Source of the DNA: Alphaproteobacteria bacterium
Lineage (GTDB): Bacteria > Pseudomonadota > Alphaproteobacteria > Ferrovibrionales > Ferrovibrionaceae
NCBI GenBank assembly: GCA_017307375.1
Contig: JAFKFH010000008.1
Span: 358,907-422,906, forward strand
Reading direction: 5' to 3'
DNA length: 64,000 nt
Part shown: positions 36,995-45,619 of the stretch, piece after piece
How the letters are laid out: the number at the start of each line of letters is the position of its first letter
Numbering within the stretch: position 1 is the first letter of the stretch
Notes under the pieces: generated by a model
What the model was told of the DNA's origin: nothing
The model's input: only the letters and a program-made list of their open reading frames with translations
The model's database searches: none
Program-made: the position numbers and the translations under genes

Positions 36995-38503
36995 TCATCC
37001 CTTGAAGGGGATGGTCAGATAGCGGCGATCGGCGCCACGCTGGAGCAGGACCAGGACGGACCGACGCTTCTGGCCCTGCGCTTCCTTGGCGCGGCCGATC
37101 ACGTCGTCCGGGGTCTTGACCTCGTTCTGCCCCACTTCGAGGATCAGATCGCCCGGCTGCACATCTCGCTGTGCGGCGGGCCCGTCGTCTGTGACCTCCG
37201 TCACAACCACGCCACGCGCATCGTCCGGAAGGTTGAAACGGCTGCGCAGTTCGGGCGACAGCGGGGCAAGCTTGATGCCGAGCGCGTCGAGGCTCTTTTC
37301 ACTTGGCGTCTTCGTCGGGGCCTTCTTCTCGGTCGGCGAGACCGCCGCGACCTGGTCCTGCGACTCGTCGAGTTCGCCGACCGTCGCGGTCAGCGCCCGG
37401 CTCTTGCCGCCGCGCCACACCTCGACCGCCGCCTTCTTGCCGATCGGCGTCTCGGCGACGATGCGGGGCAGCGCATTCATGTTGGTCACCGGCTTGCCGT
37501 CGAACGAGAGGATGACGTCGCCGGCCTCGATCTTGGCCTGGGCGGCCGGACCGTTCTCCATCACCCGGGCGACCAGCGCGCCGCGCGCCTTGTCGAGCCC
37601 GAGGCTCTCGGCGATCTCGTCGGTCACCGACTGGATGTTGACGCCGAGCCAGCCACGCTTGGTCCGGCCGAATTCCATCAGCTGGGCGACGACCGGCTTG
37701 GCGAGATTGGACGGCAGCGCGAAGCCGATGCCGATCGATCCGCCGGACTGCGAGAAGATCGCGGTATTGATGCCGATCACCTCGCCATTGATGTTGAACA
37801 GCGGCCCGCCCGAATTGCCCTTGTTGATCGAGGCGTCGGTCTGGATGAAGTCGTCATAGGGGCCGGACCGGATGTTGCGGCCACGCGCCGACACGATACC
37901 GGCGGTCACCGTGCCGCCCAGGCCGAACGGGTTACCGATGGCGATGACGCCGTCACCGACCCGCGACTTGTCGGAATCACCCCATTTCACCGATGGCAGC
38001 GGCGACTTCGGCTCGACCTTCAGCAGGGCGAGGTCGGTCTTGGGGTCCTTGCCGATCAGCTTGGCCGGCAGTTCGGTGTTGTCCTGCAGGATCACCTTGA
38101 TCTGGTCGGCATCGGCGATCACGTGGTTGTTGGTGACCACGTAACCCTTCGGATCGATGACGAAGCCGGAGCCGAGCGAGGTGACGGGCTTGGCCGGGCC
38201 GCCGCCACGCTGCTGGCGATCGAAGAAGTCCTTGAAGAATTCCTCGAACGGCGAGCCCGGCGGCAGCTTGGGCAGGGCTTCCTGACGCTTCTTGTCGGCC
38301 TCCGGCGCGGCCTGGGTGGTCGAGATGTTGACCACGGCGGGCAGCAGCTTCTCGACGAGATCGGCATAGGAATCGACGACCGCGCGGGCCTGGACGGGCT
38401 GGGGCAAGGCCGCCGGCCCGGCCATCGCCAGCAGGACCAGGAAGGCCGCGCCGCCACGGCGCACCCAAGACATCCGTCCAACCTCGATCAGCCCGCCAAA
38501 CAT
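36995..38503 (-). CDS. degP: Do-family periplasmic serine protease DegP/DegQ
   Basis: 502 residues: a signal peptide (about 1-38), a trypsin-like domain with triad H127 (NNHVIAD), D157 (KTDLALL) and S231 (GNSGGPL), then two PDZ domains (GWLGVNIQSVTDEIAESLGL at about 305 and a second from about 415, GVVVTEVTDDGPAAQRDV). It degrades or holds misfolded periplasmic and outer-membrane proteins. The ATG at 38501-38503 has AAGGAG 9 bases upstream; an alternative is the Met at 38473. A good promoter stands at 38557-38585. DegP, DegQ and MucD cannot be told apart from sequence alone. Confidence 0.95.
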   Translation of the reverse strand: MFGGLIEVGRMSWVRRGGAAFLVLLAMAGPAALPQPVQARAVVDSYADLVEKLLPAVVNISTTQAAPEADKKRQEALPKLPPGSPFEEFFKDFFDRQQRGGGPAKPVTSLGSGFVIDPKGYVVTNNHVIADADQIKVILQDNTELPAKLIGKDPKTDLALLKVEPKSPLPSVKWGDSDKSRVGDGVIAIGNPFGLGGTVTAGIVSARGRNIRSGPYDDFIQTDASINKGNSGGPLFNINGEVIGINTAIFSQSGGSIGIGFALPSNLAKPVVAQLMEFGRTKRGWLGVNIQSVTDEIAESLGLDKARGALVARVMENGPAAQAKIEAGDVILSFDGKPVTNMNALPRIVAETPIGKKAAVEVWRGGKSRALTATVGELDESQDQVAAVSPTEKKAPTKTPSEKSLDALGIKLAPLSPELRSRFNLPDDARGVVVTEVTDDGPAAQRDVQPGDLILEVGQNEVKTPDDVIGRAKEAQGQKRRSVLVLLQRGADRRYLTIPFKG

Positions 38504-38556
38504 CCGAATCGCTCCTTGCCCGTCTTCCGCGGCCCGCTGCCGCACGGTGACGACAA

Positions 38557-38585
38557 GAATTAGGCCGTTCGGCCAGTGGCTTCAA
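38557..38585 (-). promoter_or_regulatory. Candidate sigma70 promoter of degP
   Basis: On the minus strand: TTGAAG (38580-38585), a 17-base spacer, TAATTC (38557-38562). The predicted start is about 47 bases before the degP ATG. Confidence 0.6.
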
Positions 38586-38633
38586 GCTGTCGCGGGCCGC
38601 TTACGAAAAGTTCATCGGGCTGGCCTGCAGGCC

Positions 38634-39752
38634 CTACCCGGCGTTGCGCAGCTTGGCCGGCTTCAGCGCGCGAACGTAGTCGCGCCAGTCGTCGGTAATC
38701 GCGTCGCCCAGCACTTCGCTGATCTCGACCAGCCATTTCTTCGGCCGCCGGTCGAGCCAGGCGATGATCGCCTCCGGTTCGTGGGCGGTACCGAGGTGAA
38801 CGTTGGCGACTTCCTGGCCCATGGCTTCCAGCAGGCGCGAGGCATCGTCGTCGCCAAGGCTCTTGCGCAGGTCGATCTTGTCCGATTCCGGCGACAGGCG
38901 CCGCACCAGCCATTTCGGCGTCAGGACCCGGCAGGGGTCGTGCGACCGGATCGCATTGGCCTCGATTCGCCGGATCAGCGCCAGCGGATCGCCCTTCTCG
39001 CGACGCAGCCAGCATACCGCCGACGGCAGCAGCGCCTTGGCCTCGCGCGCGATCAGCCCGCCGCGCCAGGATGCGAGCGCGACGACGCGCGGCCGGCCCA
39101 GGCTGCCGATGCCGGCCCGACGCGAGGCGACGCGCAACAGTTCCGCACCGTCGCGCTGCTCGAGCTGGGCCCGCAGCAGCGCGATGGCGGTCTTGTCCTC
39201 GCGGCCCGACGGCAGCCAGCGTTCGGAGCGCCGCCAGAAGCCGGAATTGGAGCGCAGCTGGCGCTTGGCCAGCCGGCGGAGCCAGTCGAGGTCGTCGGTC
39301 TCCAGGATGAAGTGCCGGCCGCCACGGGCCAGCGCCGCGCGATAGCCGCGCAGGATGTCCTTGACCGCTTCGTCGGGGTCGTAGAACAGCCGCTCCTCCT
39401 CGATCGCCAGCCGCGCCGAGACGGCAAGTCGGATGAGGTCATGGGCCACCGGCAGCGGGTAGGCTTCGTCGAAATCGTTGATGCCCCAGATCAGCCGCCC
39501 CTCGGCATCGCGCCAGGTGCCGAAATTCTCGACATGCAGATCGCCCACGGCGACCACGGCGGGGGCGTCGGCAAAATCGCGCTCATGCTCGCGCCAGCGG
39601 ACCAGCCACCAGGGGAAATTGCCGCGCAGGAACGCAAACGCACTGTCGGCAATGGCGCTTGCCTTCTCGGCCAAGCCGCCTTCGTCGACCACCGGCAGGT
39701 GTTCGCGCATCCAGGCTTCGTACTCGGCGAGGGCGGTGGCAAGATCGATCAT
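38634..39752 (-). CDS. DUF2252 family protein
   Basis: 372 residues with the three conserved blocks of DUF2252: FLRGNFPWW (about 42-50), VGDLHVENFGTW (about 68) and INDFDEAYPLPVAHDLIRL (about 90-108). The second and third resemble the catalytic loop and metal-binding Asp of aminoglycoside-phosphotransferase/kinase-fold proteins, so a kinase-like activity has been suspected for this group; no function is established. There is no signal peptide. It stands alone between degP and hflKC. Confidence 0.88.
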   Translation of the reverse strand: MIDLATALAEYEAWMREHLPVVDEGGLAEKASAIADSAFAFLRGNFPWWLVRWREHERDFADAPAVVAVGDLHVENFGTWRDAEGRLIWGINDFDEAYPLPVAHDLIRLAVSARLAIEEERLFYDPDEAVKDILRGYRAALARGGRHFILETDDLDWLRRLAKRQLRSNSGFWRRSERWLPSGREDKTAIALLRAQLEQRDGAELLRVASRRAGIGSLGRPRVVALASWRGGLIAREAKALLPSAVCWLRREKGDPLALIRRIEANAIRSHDPCRVLTPKWLVRRLSPESDKIDLRKSLGDDDASRLLEAMGQEVANVHLGTAHEPEAIIAWLDRRPKKWLVEISEVLGDAITDDWRDYVRALKPAKLRNAG

Positions 39753-39808
39753 CGGCTATCCGATCGGCAGGACTGCTGGCGCCTCTCCCATAACGGCTGA
39801 ACATGACA

Positions 39809-39834
39809 ACGGCGAGACATTGCTGTCTCGCCGT
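39809..39834 (-). terminator. Hairpin after hflC
   Basis: Perfect 11-base arms ACGGCGAGACA and TGTCTCGCCGT with a 4-base loop, 23 bases after the hflC stop. On the minus strand TGTCATGTTC follows, so the T tract is poor; probably still the transcript end. Confidence 0.6.
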
Positions 39835-39856
39835 GCCTTGGGTGCCGTCGTCTTCT

Positions 39857-40738
39857 CTACTTGGCCTGGGCGGACCCGGGCATGGTCGTCATGTAGCGGA
39901 AGAACTCCATGTCCGGCGACAACAGCATGGTGGTGTCGTTGGTCTGGAGGGCGTGGCTGTAGGCCTGAAGCGAGCGATAGAAGGCGAAGAACTCGGGGTC
40001 GAGGTTCGCCGCGTCGGCGAAGATCTTCGTCCGCGTGCCGTCGCCTTCGCCGCGCAGGGTTTCCGACTGGCGGCGCGCCTCGGCGATCAGGATGGTCCGC
40101 TGGCGGTCGGCATCGGCGCGGATACGCTCGGACAGTTCGAAGCCCTGCGCCCGGATTTCCTTGGCCTCACGCTCGCGCTCGGTCTGCATCCGGCGGAAGA
40201 TCGCCTGGCTGATCGTGTCGGGATAGTCGGCGCGCTTGATGCGGACATCGATGATCTCGATGCCGAAGCGTGCGGCCTCGACGTTCACGATCCTGGCGAT
40301 CTCGGTCATCAGCTGGGCGCGCTCGCCCGAGATCACCGCGATCGAGTCCTGGCTGCCCAACACCCGGCGCAGGGCCGAGTTGAGCTGCGAGGCCAGGCGC
40401 GACCGGGCGACCGTCTCGTTGCCCAGGGTCTGGAAGAACTTCAGCACGTCGACGATACGGAAGCGCGCGAAGGAATCGACCACCAGCCGGCGCTGGTCGG
40501 CGGCGATGATTTCCTCGGGCGGCGCGTCGAGCGACAGGATGCGCTTGTCGAAGTAGGTGACGTTCTGGATGAACGGCAGCTTGAACTTCAGCCCGGGCTC
40601 GCGAATCATCCGCACCGGCTCGCCCAGCTGCAGGACCAGGGCCTGCTGGGTCTGGTTGACGGTGAAGACCGAGCCGAACAGGACGAACAGGCCCAGGACG
40701 ATCAGGCCGACGACGATCAGGATCCCGCGGTTCATCAC
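39857..40738 (-). CDS. hflC: Membrane protease modulator HflC
   Basis: 293-residue SPFH/prohibitin-family protein: an N-terminal membrane helix (GILIVVGLIVLGLFVLFGSV), the SPFH domain (FTVNQTQQALVLQLGEPVRM, DKRILSLDAPPEE) and a long helical stalk (RMQTEREREAKEIRAQGFEL). With HflK it forms a large cage around the FtsH protease in the inner membrane. It overlaps hflK by 4 bases and is the distal gene. Confidence 0.96.
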   Translation of the reverse strand: MMNRGILIVVGLIVLGLFVLFGSVFTVNQTQQALVLQLGEPVRMIREPGLKFKLPFIQNVTYFDKRILSLDAPPEEIIAADQRRLVVDSFARFRIVDVLKFFQTLGNETVARSRLASQLNSALRRVLGSQDSIAVISGERAQLMTEIARIVNVEAARFGIEIIDVRIKRADYPDTISQAIFRRMQTEREREAKEIRAQGFELSERIRADADRQRTILIAEARRQSETLRGEGDGTRTKIFADAANLDPEFFAFYRSLQAYSHALQTNDTTMLLSPDMEFFRYMTTMPGSAQAK

Positions 40739-41895
40739 TTGGTCCCCCGGTTCGGATTGGCCTGCAGCTGGGGCAGCGGCAGATAGGGCACCACCCCGCC
40801 CCCGCCGGCCGTGCCGCCGGCACCCGCGGCCGAGGTGCCGTTCGAGACGATCACCTTGTTCATGCCGCGCAGGATGTGCTCCATGGTTTCCAGATACATG
40901 CGCTTGGCGGTCACGTCCTTCGCAGCCTTGTACTCGTTGTAGACCGAGGTGAAGCGGGCGGCGTCACCCTGGGCGTTGGCGATGACCTCCTGCTTGTAGG
41001 CCTCGGCCTGCTGGATGGCGCGCTGCGCCTCGCCGCGGGCGCGCGGGATCACGTCGTTGCGATAGGCCTCGGCCTCGTTCTGCGCCCGCTCCCGGTCGGC
41101 CTGAGCTGCCTGCACGTCGCGGAAGGCGTCGATGACCTGCGACGGCGGGTCGACCCGCTGCAGGTTGACCTGGGTGATCAGCACGCCGGCCTTGTAGCCG
41201 TCCAGCACCTGCTGCATCAGCTGCTGGGTAGCCTGCTCGATCGGCTGGCGGCCCTCGGTCAGGATACGCTGGATCTGATTCTTGCCGATCACCTCGCGCA
41301 TCGCGCTCTCGGCCACGGCCTTGATCGTCGACGGCGGGTTCTCGATGTTGAACAGGTATTCGCCGGCGTCGCGGATCTGCCAGAACACGACGAAGTCGAT
41401 GTCGACGATGTTCTCGCCGCCGGTCAGCATCAGGCTTTCCTGCGGCACCTGGCGCAGCGACGAGCCGCGCGACGCCCCGTCGATGCCCGAGCGGAAACCG
41501 ACTTCCTCACGATTGACGCGCGTCACCTTGGGCGTCAGCGCGGTCTCGATCGGCCAGGGCAGGTGATAGTTCAAGCCGGGCTGGGTCGTACCGGTAAAGG
41601 CGCCGAAGCGCAGCACCACGCCCTGCTCGTCCGGGGCCACACGATAGAACCCGGACGCTGCCCAGGCCACGAGGCCGATGACGATCAGCGCGATCAGCCC
41701 TTTGCCGCCGAGCGATCCCTGCGGCAGCATGCCGCGCATGCGGTCCTGGCCACGGCGCAGCATTTCCTCCAGGTCGGGCGGCTGGCCGCCGCCGCCGGGG
41801 CCGCGCGGGCCCTGCCCCCAGGGGCCGCGATTGCCACCGCCGCTGCCGCCACCCTGTCCCCAGGGTCCGCCGCCGCCTTGATTGCTCCAGGGCAT
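40735..41895 (-). CDS. hflK: Membrane protease modulator HflK
   Basis: 386 residues: a Gly/Pro-rich cytosolic N-terminus (about 1-50), a membrane helix (GLIALIVIGLVAWAASGFY), an SPFH domain (VAPDEQGVVLRFGAFTGTTQ, LMLTGGENIVDIDFVVFWQI) and a helical stalk. It is the partner of HflC in regulating FtsH. The ATG at 41893-41895 has GGAGG 9 bases upstream; a GTG 15 bases earlier is in frame but lies on the ribosome-binding site. It is the first gene of hflKC, with a promoter at 41925-41953. Confidence 0.96.
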   Translation of the reverse strand: MPWSNQGGGGPWGQGGGSGGGNRGPWGQGPRGPGGGGQPPDLEEMLRRGQDRMRGMLPQGSLGGKGLIALIVIGLVAWAASGFYRVAPDEQGVVLRFGAFTGTTQPGLNYHLPWPIETALTPKVTRVNREEVGFRSGIDGASRGSSLRQVPQESLMLTGGENIVDIDFVVFWQIRDAGEYLFNIENPPSTIKAVAESAMREVIGKNQIQRILTEGRQPIEQATQQLMQQVLDGYKAGVLITQVNLQRVDPPSQVIDAFRDVQAAQADRERAQNEAEAYRNDVIPRARGEAQRAIQQAEAYKQEVIANAQGDAARFTSVYNEYKAAKDVTAKRMYLETMEHILRGMNKVIVSNGTSAAGAGGTAGGGGVVPYLPLPQLQANPNRGTK

Positions 41896-41924
41896 GAAAA
41901 ATACCTCCACGAAAGCCGCGGGTG

Positions 41925-41953
41925 CTTATAGCCGCTCGGGAACCATTTGATAA
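41925..41953 (-). promoter_or_regulatory. Candidate sigma70 promoter of hflKC
   Basis: On the minus strand: TTATCA (41948-41953), a 17-base spacer, TATAAG (41925-41930). The predicted start leaves a leader of about 25 bases with the GGAGG site. An AT-rich tract (41990-42010) lies upstream in the divergent region. Confidence 0.65.
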
Positions 41954-42082
41954 CCCCTTGTAACTGGGGCGTCTCGTCCCTAGCGAATAGTTAAATCAAA
42001 AAAATAATTGATGCAGGAAGAGGGATTAAAGATCAGGTTGCAGTTTTGTTCCAGCACCTGCCCAAAGGCTGGAAAACGACAG

Positions 42083-42111
42083 TTGAACGCTCCCGGATTT
42101 AACCCCTATAT
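42083..42111 (+). promoter_or_regulatory. Candidate sigma70 promoter of mrp
   Basis: TTGAAC (42083-42088), a 17-base spacer, CTATAT (42106-42111), close to the alphaproteobacterial consensus. The leader is about 24 bases and contains AGGAG before the ATG at 42142. Confidence 0.7.
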
Positions 42112-42141
42112 CGCTTCGCAGGACAGCAGGAGTTTTCAGGG

Positions 42142-43296
42142 ATGGCTGAGGTTTCCGCCGAGACGATCCGCAGCGCGCTTTCCCGCGTCACGGATCCGCG
42201 CACCGGCCAGGACGTGATTTCAGCCGGAATGATTTCCGGCCTGGTGGTCAAGGGCTCGAACGTCGGCTTCGTCGTCGAAGTCCCCGCCGCGGTCGGCCAG
42301 CAGGGCGAGCCGTTGCGGCGCGCCTGCGAGGAGGCGGTCGCCCGCCTGCCCGGCGTGACCTCGGTTTCGGCCATCCTGACCGCCGAGGCGCCGGCCGGCA
42401 GCCGCCAGGCGCCGCGCGGCGGCCACGACCATGGCCACGCCGGCCACCAGCATGCACCGCGTCCCGCCGGCCAGCCGACCGTCGGCCAGAAGCCCGGGGT
42501 GCCGGGCATCGCCTCGATCATCGCCGTCGCTTCCGGCAAGGGCGGGGTCGGCAAGTCGACCACCGCCGTCAACCTGGCGTTGGGGCTGAAGGCGCTGGGC
42601 CTCAAGGTCGGGCTGCTCGATGCCGACATCTACGGACCGTCGGTGCCGCGGCTACTCGGGCTCTCCGGCCGGCCGGAGACGACCGATGGCAAGAAGCTCA
42701 AGCCGATGGTCGGCTGGGGCCTGCCCTGCATGTCGATGGGGTTCCTGGTGCCCGAGGATACGCCGATGATCTGGCGCGGCCCCATGGTCGTCTCGGCGCT
42801 CGACCAGATGCTGCGCGAGGTCGAGTGGGGCACGCTCGACGTCCTCGTCGTCGACCTGCCGCCGGGCACCGGCGATGCCCAGCTCACCATGGCCCAGCGC
42901 GTGCCGCTGGCTGGCGCGGTAATCGTCTCGACCCCGCAGGACATTGCGCTGCTCGACGCCCGCAAGGGGTTGAACATGTTCCGCAAGGTCGACGTGCCGG
43001 TCTTCGGCATCGTCGAGAACATGAGCTATTTCTGCTGCCCGAATTGCGGCCACCGGTCGGAAATCTTCGCCCATGGCGGTGCCCGCCGCACGGCCGAGGA
43101 ACTGGGCTGCGACTTCCTCGGCGAAGTGCCGCTCGACATCGCGATCCGCGAAACCTCGGACGGCGGCGCCCCGATCGTGGCTTCCCAGCCCGACGGTGCC
43201 CATGCCCAGGCCTACCGCGCGATCGCCGAGGCGGTGCGCGCCAAGATCGACGCGGGCCGTGGCGTCCGCCAGGGCCCGCGCATCGTCATCGACTGA
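42142..43296 (+). CDS. mrp: Iron-sulfur cluster carrier ATPase Mrp/ApbC
   Basis: 384 residues. An N-terminal MIP18/DUF59-type domain (about 1-85) is followed by a His-rich linker GGHDHGHAGHQH (94-104), then the P-loop ATPase with SGKGGVGKST (G132-S139), LLDADIYGPSVPRLLG, VVDLPPGTGDAQLT and the cluster-binding pair C299/C302 in CCPNCGH. It carries 4Fe-4S clusters to target enzymes. The His-rich linker is longer and richer than usual. It has its own promoter and is convergent with the serine hydrolase (3-base gap). Confidence 0.95.
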   Translation: MAEVSAETIRSALSRVTDPRTGQDVISAGMISGLVVKGSNVGFVVEVPAAVGQQGEPLRRACEEAVARLPGVTSVSAILTAEAPAGSRQAPRGGHDHGHAGHQHAPRPAGQPTVGQKPGVPGIASIIAVASGKGGVGKSTTAVNLALGLKALGLKVGLLDADIYGPSVPRLLGLSGRPETTDGKKLKPMVGWGLPCMSMGFLVPEDTPMIWRGPMVVSALDQMLREVEWGTLDVLVVDLPPGTGDAQLTMAQRVPLAGAVIVSTPQDIALLDARKGLNMFRKVDVPVFGIVENMSYFCCPNCGHRSEIFAHGGARRTAEELGCDFLGEVPLDIAIRETSDGGAPIVASQPDGAHAQAYRAIAEAVRAKIDAGRGVRQGPRIVID

Positions 43297-43299
43297 GCT

Positions 43300-44475
43300 T
43301 CACAGATCTGGCAGCCGGCCGACCAGCCGCTGCCAGACTGGCCCTTCGGCCCCGACGTCCTGGCCCTGCATCAGCGCCAGGACGTCCTGGGCCAGCGCGG
43401 CGACTATTTCGACGCCCTTGTCGGTCTTCAGCCCGGAAGCATTGGTCAGCACGAAGACGCCGGCTTCGGACGCGACGCTGCCCGGCGCGTCCGACTGCAG
43501 GAACAGGACATAGCTGTTGCAGCCGGCGATCTCGCCATCCTTCCACACCACCGGCGACGCGGCGTCGGCGGGCGACAGGAACCAGCCGAGACCGAGCTGG
43601 GCTCCGTGTTTGGTCGTCACCGTCGTCGTCGGCAACTGCAGCGCCGGCAGCAGCGGGGTCAGCGAGCCGTTCTGGGCGATCCCCATGTTGTAGCGCAGCC
43701 AGGTCTGCATGTCGGCCGGGGTGGAAACGACGCCGCCGGCGCCGTTGTAAGCCGGAAACCCGGGCCAGCCCGGGCGGGCAGGGGCATAGGCGGTCTGGCT
43801 GGAATAGGTGTAGCCGAGCGGCAGCCGCGCGATGTCGGTACGGCCGAAATAGGTGGTTTCGGTCATGCCGAGGGGCTTGAAGACGCATTTGTGCATCAGC
43901 TCGACAAACGACGCGTCCTCCTGGCCCGCCATGCGCTGGGCGACGGCTGCGGCAAGGGCGAAGCCAAGATTGGAATAGCTGTAGGCGGTGCCCGTGCCCG
44001 TCGGCTGATAGGTCGTCATGTCGAGGAAACCGCACATCCCAGGTACCGTATAGGGCTGCGGCCAGTGCGGCGGGCCGAAGGCCACATCGTTGTCGGCCGG
44101 CAGGCCGGAGGTATAGTTGAGCAGCTCGGCGATGCCGATGCCGTAGAACTGGCTGCCTATGCGATGGCGGCGGGCATCGGCGAAGAAATCGCCGAGGGTC
44201 GGGTTCGGATTGCCGTAGCTGCCCAGCAGATAGGCGTAGAGGGTCGCCGTGAAGGTCTTCGAGACCGACGCGATCTCGAACAGCGTGTCGTGGCCGAGCG
44301 CCATCGGCTGCTGAAACTGGTCGACCAGATTGCCGCTGAGATGGACGCCGCCGCCGCCCGCGATCTGGGGGCTGGCATAACCGATGGCGAAGGCCAGTCC
44401 GGTCGGCTGGTTCTCCAGATAGGGCTGAACCAGATCGTCGAGTTGCCGTTTCGTCGGTGCCGTGATCGCGACCAT
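43300..44475 (-). CDS. Serine hydrolase of the beta-lactamase/esterase (class C-like) family
   Basis: 391 residues. The active-site SxxK is in IASVSKTF (S70, K73), the second motif is YSYSNLGF (YxN), and the third is in the WKDGEIAGCNS region, where KDG takes the place of KTG or HTG. There is no export signal, unlike periplasmic beta-lactamases, so a cytoplasmic esterase, amidase or D-peptidase is more likely. GGAGA lies 6 bases before the ATG. It is convergent with mrp. The substrate is unknown. Confidence 0.85.
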   Translation of the reverse strand: MVAITAPTKRQLDDLVQPYLENQPTGLAFAIGYASPQIAGGGGVHLSGNLVDQFQQPMALGHDTLFEIASVSKTFTATLYAYLLGSYGNPNPTLGDFFADARRHRIGSQFYGIGIAELLNYTSGLPADNDVAFGPPHWPQPYTVPGMCGFLDMTTYQPTGTGTAYSYSNLGFALAAAVAQRMAGQEDASFVELMHKCVFKPLGMTETTYFGRTDIARLPLGYTYSSQTAYAPARPGWPGFPAYNGAGGVVSTPADMQTWLRYNMGIAQNGSLTPLLPALQLPTTTVTTKHGAQLGLGWFLSPADAASPVVWKDGEIAGCNSYVLFLQSDAPGSVASEAGVFVLTNASGLKTDKGVEIVAALAQDVLALMQGQDVGAEGPVWQRLVGRLPDL

Positions 44476-44556
44476 GGCCGGTCTCCGTCCTCGTGGAATG
44501 ACGGGACAAGGCTACGCGCTATTCACTTACTTTCATTGACAGCAATCACGTCCGGC

Positions 44557-44593
44557 AAAAGAAAAGGGCGGCACCCGGGATCGGGTGCCGCCC
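44557..44593 (-). terminator. Intrinsic terminator of tctBAC
   Basis: On the minus strand: GGGCGGCACCCG, loop of 4, CGGGTGCCGCCC (44566-44593), followed by TTTTCTTTT. A perfect 12-bp stem with a strong T tract, 13 bases after the tctC stop. Confidence 0.9.
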
Positions 44594-44605
44594 GCCATGG
44601 CTAAA

Positions 44606-45586
44606 TCAGTCGGCGTAGACGCCGGCCGCCTTGATGACCGGGGCCCAGCGGTCGATCTCGGCCTTCAGATAGGCATTGAGGGCGGCCGGGGTGGCACGGT
44701 CCATCGGCTCCGGCTCGGTACCGAGATCGGCGAAGCGGGCCTTGATGGTTTCGTCCTTCAGCGCGGCCTGCAAGGCACCCTCGAGCTTGGCGACCACCGG
44801 TGCCGGCGTGTTCTTCGGCACGTAGACGCCGTGCCAGATGCCGACCTGCACGTTGGGCGCCCCGGCCTCGGTCGTGGTCGGGACGTCGGGCAGCGAGGGG
44901 ACGCGGGTCTTCGAGGTGACCGCATAAACCTTGATCGAGCCGCCCTTGATCTGGCCGGTGGTGTTGGTGGTCTGGTCGCACATCAGGTCGACCTGGCCCC
45001 CGGCAAGGTCGTTCATCGCCGGGCCCGTGCCCTTGTAGGGCACGGTGGTCAGCGAGACTTCGATGCCCGACATGAACAGCATGCCGCAGAGATGCGAGGC
45101 CGAGCCGACGCCGGCATTCGCCAGCGTCACCTTGTCCTTGTTGGCGCGGACATAGGTGATCAGTTCCTTGAGATCCTTGGCCGGGAAGTCCTTCTTGGCC
45201 ACGATCGTCATCGGCACGTCGGTGACCAGGCCGACACCGGCGAAATCGTCCGGCAGCTTGTAGGGCAGCTTGCGGTAGAGCGTGGCGGCGGTGGCCATGC
45301 CGATGTGATGCAGCAGCACGGTGTAGCCGTCGGCATCGGCCTTGGCGACACGGGCAGCACCCAGCGTGCCGCCGGCACCGCCGACATTCTCGATCACGAC
45401 CTGCTGGCCGAGCGTCTTGCTCATCGACTGGCCGATCAGGCGAGCGACCGTATCGGTCGGACCGCCGGCGGCAAACGGCACCACCATGGTGATCGGCCGC
45501 GTCGGATAGTCCTGGGCCTGGGCGGCCCCGGCGGTGGCGACCAGCCCGATCAGGCCGAACGCTGCGGCAACGGTGTTAAGGCGCAT
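44606..45586 (-). CDS. tctC: Tripartite tricarboxylate transporter substrate-binding protein TctC
   Basis: 326-residue periplasmic protein with signal peptide (1-25, ending AQAQ) and the family opening YPTRPITMVVPFAAGGPTDT, then GAGGTLGAARVAKADADGYT and TVPYKGTGPAMNDLAGGQVD. It binds a di- or tricarboxylate (citrate-like or an aromatic acid) and passes it to TctAB. It is the third gene of its operon, 33 bases after tctA with GGGAGG before the ATG; in many operons it is the first. Confidence 0.95.
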   Translation of the reverse strand: MRLNTVAAAFGLIGLVATAGAAQAQDYPTRPITMVVPFAAGGPTDTVARLIGQSMSKTLGQQVVIENVGGAGGTLGAARVAKADADGYTVLLHHIGMATAATLYRKLPYKLPDDFAGVGLVTDVPMTIVAKKDFPAKDLKELITYVRANKDKVTLANAGVGSASHLCGMLFMSGIEVSLTTVPYKGTGPAMNDLAGGQVDLMCDQTTNTTGQIKGGSIKVYAVTSKTRVPSLPDVPTTTEAGAPNVQVGIWHGVYVPKNTPAPVVAKLEGALQAALKDETIKARFADLGTEPEPMDRATPAALNAYLKAEIDRWAPVIKAAGVYAD

Positions 45587-45619
45587 TGATATCTCCTCCC
45601 ATGAAATCGATTGAGCCGG

